Of a DNA stretch of 64,000 nt, positions 61,380-64,000 are shown piece after piece (position 1 is the first letter of the stretch; the number at the start of each line of letters is the position of its first letter). The position numbers were made by a program, and so were the translations under genes. The notes under the pieces were generated by a model. The model ran no database searches, was not told the DNA's origin, and worked only from the letters and a program-made list of their open reading frames with translations. Source of the DNA: CAWCUK01 sp963798775 (GTDB lineage Bacteria > Bacteroidota > Ignavibacteria > Ignavibacteriales > Ignavibacteriaceae); the NCBI GenBank assembly GCA_963798775.1, contig CAWCUK010000003.1:186001-250000 (forward strand). The letters are read 5' to 3'.

Positions 61380-63896
61380 TTAATTAAGAAGAAGAGTACT
61401 TTTTAATTTAATATCGCGAGAAGAACTTCCGATCAAAACTTCAAATTGTCCCGGCTCCGCAATCCATTGGTTTTTTGTCGGGTCATAAAATGATAACGCG
61501 TCTTTATCCAAAATAAGTTCAACAGTTTTCTTCTCGCCCGGCTTTAAAAATATTTTAGCGAAACGTTTCAATTCTTTTTCCGGCCTTTCAAGAGAGGATT
61601 TTTCATCATGCAGATAAAGCTGCGCCGCTTCTTCGCCTTCTCTTTTGCCTGTATTTGTTATATCGAATGTAACTTTAAAATTATCATTTTCTAACGGAGT
61701 AACTTTTAAATTGCCGTATTCAAAAGTTGTGTAAGATAAGCCGTAGCCGAAGGGGAAGAGTGGTTCTATTTTCTTTTTATCGAAATGGCGGTAGCCGACA
61801 AAAATTCCATCGGAAAAATAGGTTACCGAATCTTCAGCTTTATAAGTATCATACGCTGAACAATCTTCCCATTTATGCGGGAAAGTCATCGGAAGTTTTC
61901 CACCGGGATTGTAATTTCCCAAAAGAACTTCAGCTATTGCGTTTCCGGTTTCCGCACCGCCGAACCATGCTTCTAAAACTCCGTTTACTTTGTTAATCCA
62001 CTTATCCATTAAAACCGGAGAGCCGCTGTTTATTACAACAATAGTATTTTTATTTGCTTTAGCCACTTCTTCTATTAATTCATCTTGGTTTGCCGGAAGA
62101 ACTAAATCATCTCTGTCTCTTCCTTCAGTTTCATAAAACTGCGAAGTTCCAACAAATAAAATTGCCGCGTCAGATTCGCTTGCGGCTTTTACCGCGGCTT
62201 TCATTAATTTCTCGCCGGGAAAACTCCAGCCCAATTTAACAACAGCGTCGCCGCCGTTTTCATAATATTCTAATTTCAGATGATAAACTTTATCTTTTTC
62301 AAAATTTATTTTATATGTTTTAGATTCAACTCCATGATCGCTCCAATTTTCCATAACCTTTTCGCCGTTTATAAATAATCTAACTCCGTCATCGCTAATA
62401 GCATCTATAACATATTCCCCGGATTTTGTAACTCTTAAATCGGTTGTCCATCTTGCTGAAAAATTATCCTTCTTAAAATTCTCGAACGGTGCTTCCGGCC
62501 CCCATTCAAAATTGATTTGTTTATCAATTCTTGTTTTTACAGGATTGCCAGAAAGATTCATATTATCAAAAAATTCAGTTTTTAATCCTTGCTCATTTGA
62601 ATTCGGCAGGAAGAAAAATTGCGGTTCAATTACTGAAGCATCGCCTTCCAATAAAACACCCGCCGCGTAATTAATTTTCACATGATCACCGAATCTCTGT
62701 TGAAGCGCTTCGAGTGGAGAAACAGAGTAAACCGGACTAACGAGTGAACTACCGCCGCCGCCAGTGCGGGCGTTTGCTGCGTTCGGCCCAATCACGGCAA
62801 TAGATTTAATATTATTTTCATCAATAGGTAAAATATTATTTTCATTTTTTAATAAAACGATTCCGTTTCTTGCCGCTTCAAAAGCTGTCCTTCTATGTTC
62901 TTGTGTATTTATTTTCCCTTCACCAATTCCGTTATCAAAAAGTCCAATTTTAAACATTACGCGAAGCAGGCGTTTTATTTTATCATCAATTTTTGTTTGG
63001 CTTACTTCACCATTCTTTATTGCTTCCGAAAGTTTATTTTTATTTAAATATTTGCCCTTCGGCATTTCAACATCAAGGCCGCTGTTAGCGGTTGGAACGG
63101 AGCTGTGAACCGCGCCCCAATCAGACATAACCAAACCTCTGAAGTTCCAATCTTTTTTCAAAATATCTAAAAGTAGATGATCATTTTCGCTGGCAAAATG
63201 CTCGTTAACTTTATTATAAGCTGACATAACGGCAAGAACTTTTCCTTCTTCTACCGCGGCTTTAAATGCGGGCAGATAAATTTCATGCAGAGTTCTTTCA
63301 TCAACTTTAACATCTACAAACATTCTCTCAAATTCTTGATTATTACACGCGAAATGTTTTACAGTTGCCGCAACTCCGTTATCTTGTACTCCCTTTATAT
63401 AATCAACAGCAAAGCGGGAAGTTAAATAAGGATCTTCGCCGTAACTTTCGAAATTTCTTCCTCCTTGTGGAATGCGTGCAATATTAACGCACGGCCCCAG
63501 TATTACGTGCCGTCCATGAGCTTTTACTTCATCGGCAATATCACGGCCAACTCTTTCGGCTAACTCGGGCTGCCAGCTTGCGGCAAGCGCTATTCCGGCG
63601 GGAAATGCTGTTGATTCATCCCATCTTACACCAAGAGGCCCGTCGCTCATATTTAATGATGGAATTCCTAATCTTTTTATTTCTTTTGTCTCGAATCCTG
63701 TTCCGCCCAGCAAATCTAATTTTTCGTCTATGGTTAATCTTTTTAAAAGATCGTCCACACGTTCTTCAACCGGGGCATTCGGATTTTTATAAACCGGATC
63801 CTTGTTTCCATTCGAAGTTTTATAACTTGCTGCTGAAAAAGTCAGCATAAAAAATATTCCTAATAAAGATAAACTGAGTAATTTTTTGATTAACAT
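61380..63896 (-). CDS. GH3 family beta-glucosidase-like enzyme with PA14 domain
   Basis: An 838-aa exported protein (signal peptide about 1-22). The GH3 N-terminal barrel has GIPSLNMSDGPLGVRW, AATVKHFACNNQE (Lys-His, 180-181), and the nucleophile Asp about 259 in LVMSDWGAVHSS. The C-terminal domain opens SIAVIGPNAANARTGGGGSS. A PA14 domain (about 425-570: GLKTEFFDNMNLSG, YVIDAISDDGVRLFINGEKV) is inserted in it, and a fibronectin-like FN3_7 domain closes the protein. GH3/PA14 enzymes cleave beta-glucans, xylans or similar; PA14 shapes the substrate pocket. No T9SS tail, so it is probably periplasmic. It is 93 bp upstream of, and parallel to, the GH/PPIase operon. Confidence 0.92.
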   Translation of the reverse strand: MLIKKLLSLSLLGIFFMLTFSAASYKTSNGNKDPVYKNPNAPVEERVDDLLKRLTIDEKLDLLGGTGFETKEIKRLGIPSLNMSDGPLGVRWDESTAFPAGIALAASWQPELAERVGRDIADEVKAHGRHVILGPCVNIARIPQGGRNFESYGEDPYLTSRFAVDYIKGVQDNGVAATVKHFACNNQEFERMFVDVKVDERTLHEIYLPAFKAAVEEGKVLAVMSAYNKVNEHFASENDHLLLDILKKDWNFRGLVMSDWGAVHSSVPTANSGLDVEMPKGKYLNKNKLSEAIKNGEVSQTKIDDKIKRLLRVMFKIGLFDNGIGEGKINTQEHRRTAFEAARNGIVLLKNENNILPIDENNIKSIAVIGPNAANARTGGGGSSLVSPVYSVSPLEALQQRFGDHVKINYAAGVLLEGDASVIEPQFFFLPNSNEQGLKTEFFDNMNLSGNPVKTRIDKQINFEWGPEAPFENFKKDNFSARWTTDLRVTKSGEYVIDAISDDGVRLFINGEKVMENWSDHGVESKTYKINFEKDKVYHLKLEYYENGGDAVVKLGWSFPGEKLMKAAVKAASESDAAILFVGTSQFYETEGRDRDDLVLPANQDELIEEVAKANKNTIVVINSGSPVLMDKWINKVNGVLEAWFGGAETGNAIAEVLLGNYNPGGKLPMTFPHKWEDCSAYDTYKAEDSVTYFSDGIFVGYRHFDKKKIEPLFPFGYGLSYTTFEYGNLKVTPLENDNFKVTFDITNTGKREGEEAAQLYLHDEKSSLERPEKELKRFAKIFLKPGEKKTVELILDKDALSFYDPTKNQWIAEPGQFEVLIGSSSRDIKLKSTLLLN

Positions 63897-63937
63897 GTTG
63901 CGTCCATAATAATTAAACTAAAAATTTCTAAGAGTAT

Positions 63938-64000
63938 TTAATCACTTAGGCCGAGCGCCTTTAAATAGCCTTCATTTATTGAACAGTTTTCGAATTTGCA
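63938..64000 (-). CDS. C-terminal end of a gene continuing beyond the window
   Basis: On the reverse strand the last 63 bases read CKFENCSINEGYLKALGLSD and stop at 63938, an open frame to the window edge. The composition looks like a normal protein end and the reverse direction matches the GH3 gene, 41 bp further on. The family cannot be named from 20 residues; a glycan-related gene is likely by context. Confidence 0.5.
   Translation of the reverse strand, partial: CKFENCSINEGYLKALGLSD

Noticed and set aside
1..64000. tRNA, rRNA, CRISPR, transposase, integrase and phage genes
   Set aside because: All intergenic gaps over 100 bp were read; no cloverleaf, rRNA segment, direct-repeat array or mobile-element gene was found.

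Overview
The window looks like a chromosomal segment of a member of the Ignavibacteria/Ignavibacteriales (Bacteroidota-Chlorobi lineage). The reasons are an AT-rich genome, at least five secreted proteins ending in the type IX secretion (T9SS) C-terminal domain with the form YQNYPNPFNPSTxIxYxLP...KKMxLLK that dominates that group, a short 286-aa housekeeping sigma factor of Bacteroidota type, and many secreted carbohydrate-active proteins. No rRNA, tRNA, CRISPR array, transposase or phage gene was seen.

Layout. (1) 1-7206, forward: the end of a surface-polysaccharide locus. It has a truncated glycosyltransferase, a WbpB-like dehydrogenase and WbpD-like acetyltransferase (UDP-diacetylated aminouronate pathway), a FemAB-like acyltransferase behind a hairpin-rich leader, and a carbamoyltransferase / SxtJ / DUF5989 / SGNH-hydrolase module. 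(2) 7233-13325: a reverse T9SS protein with a possible cohesin-like fold beside a frameshifted beta-helix protein with dockerin-like repeats, then a forward hybrid histidine kinase (frameshifted) and NarL-type regulator. (3) 13766-17467, reverse: a DMFA2_C-domain T9SS protein and a WbpA-like UDP-sugar dehydrogenase with an acidic insertion. (4) 17571-21938, reverse: a four-gene envelope module (lipoprotein, polytopic inner-membrane protein, single-TM periplasmic protein, probable outer-membrane barrel) whose composition resembles the T9SS/gliding motor core. (5) 22207-34649: a stress and carbon-metabolism cluster with two GH15 paralogues, a class IV aminotransferase, an SDR, a homologue of the Anabaena sensory rhodopsin transducer, a PPC protein, a large FAD/Fe-S dehydrogenase, an enolase-superfamily enzyme and a PoxB-like enzyme. 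(6) 34916-41966: threonine dehydratase-like enzyme, family B DNA polymerase, a T9SS NAGPA protein and an HGSNAT-like acyltransferase. (7) 42256-55033: a receiver protein, sigma factor, two DUF892 ferritin-like paralogues, an M49-like peptidase, polyphosphate glucokinase, SDR, polysaccharide deacetylase, then an aminotransferase overlapping ATP-dependent PEP carboxykinase. (8) 55264-64000: T9SS and glycan-degrading genes (CIA30/CBM-like protein, SurA-type PPIase, a TIM-barrel glycoside hydrolase with an internal CBM, GH3 with PA14).

How it fits together: the cell appears to build a decorated surface polysaccharide, secrete glycan-active proteins through T9SS, and hold glycogen/trehalose-type and polyphosphate-linked sugar metabolism beside stress proteins. 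The points most worth a second look are the four-gene envelope module, the branched RNA candidate at 2340-2568, a CCCCGATTGTT promoter element present three times, and four single-base frameshifts within 23 kb that could be real decay or assembly error.
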